Of a stretch of 64,000 bases of DNA, positions 63,126-64,000 are shown in pieces. Origin of the DNA: Perognathus longimembris pacificus (lineage: Eukaryota > Chordata > Mammalia > Rodentia > Heteromyidae); the NCBI RefSeq assembly GCF_023159225.1, contig NC_063167.1:15565360-15629359 (forward strand), in the 5' to 3' direction. The translations under genes were made by a program, and so were the position numbers. The number at the start of each line of letters is the position of its first letter. Within the stretch, counting starts at the first letter, position 1. Below the pieces are notes generated by a model, which ran no database searches, had not been told where the DNA came from, and was given only the letters and a program-made list of their open reading frames with translations.

Positions 63126-64000
63126 CAGCAGGCTGGACTGGTGTCCAGGTGCTAGGCCAGTGTGAGAGATTCAGACGGGCAGCCAGCTGGGCGCCACAGG
63201 GAGGGGGCGTCAAGGCCAGGGCAGTTCCGGCCACTGCGGCCTCCTCTGGGTGCATACACTTACCTGCTGTTTCTTAGCTCCATCGCTCAGACAATGAAAC
63301 AGGCTCACAAAGTCACAAAAGCAGTCCCTCAGGAGGGGCTCTGGTGAGCTTCTTCAGGGAGGCAGTGGAAGGAGCAGGTTAGGGCCACATGCCAACCTTC
63401 AGTTCTCATTTAGATGGGAATAAAGTGAGTGTTCACAAAATAGACATGCCCTGCCGGAAGCCTGCTGGTTCTCAAGCCCAGGCTTCCCCGCTCAGCACTT
63501 GATACTGCTTCACTATAATTTAAGCTTTTCCTGTTGCTGCCTGTTTTGCTCAGGGCTTTAGGAAAGCCCTGGCCTGGTTGGTTTGTTATCATCACATCTG
63601 CTCATCTTGATTATGTCTTCATAGAGACACAGGTCTACAGTTTCCTCTTTACTTAGCTTGGAGCTGACCCCAGATGGAAATAACCTTCAGGAGCCGGTCT
63701 GGAAGGTGCAGCTCCAGCCCTCGTACGTGGCATCCGGGCTGTTACCCCAGATGTCTGTTGTCACTTCCCAATCAGTGGCAGCGGGCTCCTCGATCCTGGG
63801 CATTTCTGATAGGCTCCTCCCCTGCACTAATGCGCAGCCAAGCAGGACAGCTGCCAGGACTGTGCTGTGCCCTGGAGCCAGGGCCTGGCCCAGAGCAGCC
63901 CAGCTCGGCAGCTGGTGGCTCTCCAGGCCTCCTCAGCATGACCCCGGTATGGAGCAGGTGCCTGGCATGTCACATAAGCCACATTCCCCATCTGCCACTC
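63126..64000 (+). other. Intronic sequence to the window end
   Basis: Unique-looking; no further MAN1C1 exon is visible here. Confidence 0.5.

Overview
The window is nuclear DNA from a mammal, almost certainly a rodent of the kangaroo-rat / pocket-mouse / pocket-gopher group (Geomyoidea). The evidence is the SINE content: many copies of a dimeric ID-like SINE (two tRNA-derived units, poly-A tail, clear target-site duplications), a second family that joins a B1 (7SL) unit to an ID-like unit, recent L1 insertions, and older MIR, L2, L1M, MER5 and MaLR-type relics. The species call is inference; rodent is much firmer than genus.

The only protein-coding gene I can support is on the + strand and spans the whole window: MAN1C1, Golgi mannosyl-oligosaccharide 1,2-alpha-mannosidase IC (glycoside hydrolase family 47). 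Seven consecutive coding exons are present at 121-217, 43871-43986, 47699-47779, 52116-52210, 54442-54559, 58506-58599 and 60578-60693. All have GT-AG introns, and the reading phase is kept at every junction without a stop. They encode 239 residues from the middle of the enzyme (about residues 180-420 of a roughly 630-residue protein). They include the catalytic-acid glutamate and the conserved Leu-Gly-Asp motif. The N-terminal anchor/stem exon(s) and the C-terminal exons lie outside.

Layout: 1-120 is the end of the upstream intron; 121-217 is the first exon; 218-43870 is one 43.7 kb intron packed with SINEs and older repeats; 43871-60693 holds the other six exons separated by 2-4.3 kb introns; 60694-64000 is the start of the next intron, with a 0.5 kb TGGA-type simple repeat and an old MER5 element. 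Recent insertions with intact duplications include a 5'-truncated L1 3 kb into the intron before exon 47699, two L1 3'-end fragments, and about a dozen dimeric SINEs.

No defence system, operon, CRISPR array or novel multi-gene system is present, as expected for intronic mammalian DNA. The most interesting non-genic structures are a 47-bp-arm hairpin at 30391-30522, a 3'-truncated 5S rRNA fragment between imperfect direct repeats at 10994-11068 (a probable tailless retropseudogene), and a perfect 14-bp hairpin at the broken 5' end of a SINE at 45372-45403. There are also a nested SINE, an inverted SINE pair, and a strong cryptic splice donor inside the 58506 exon.
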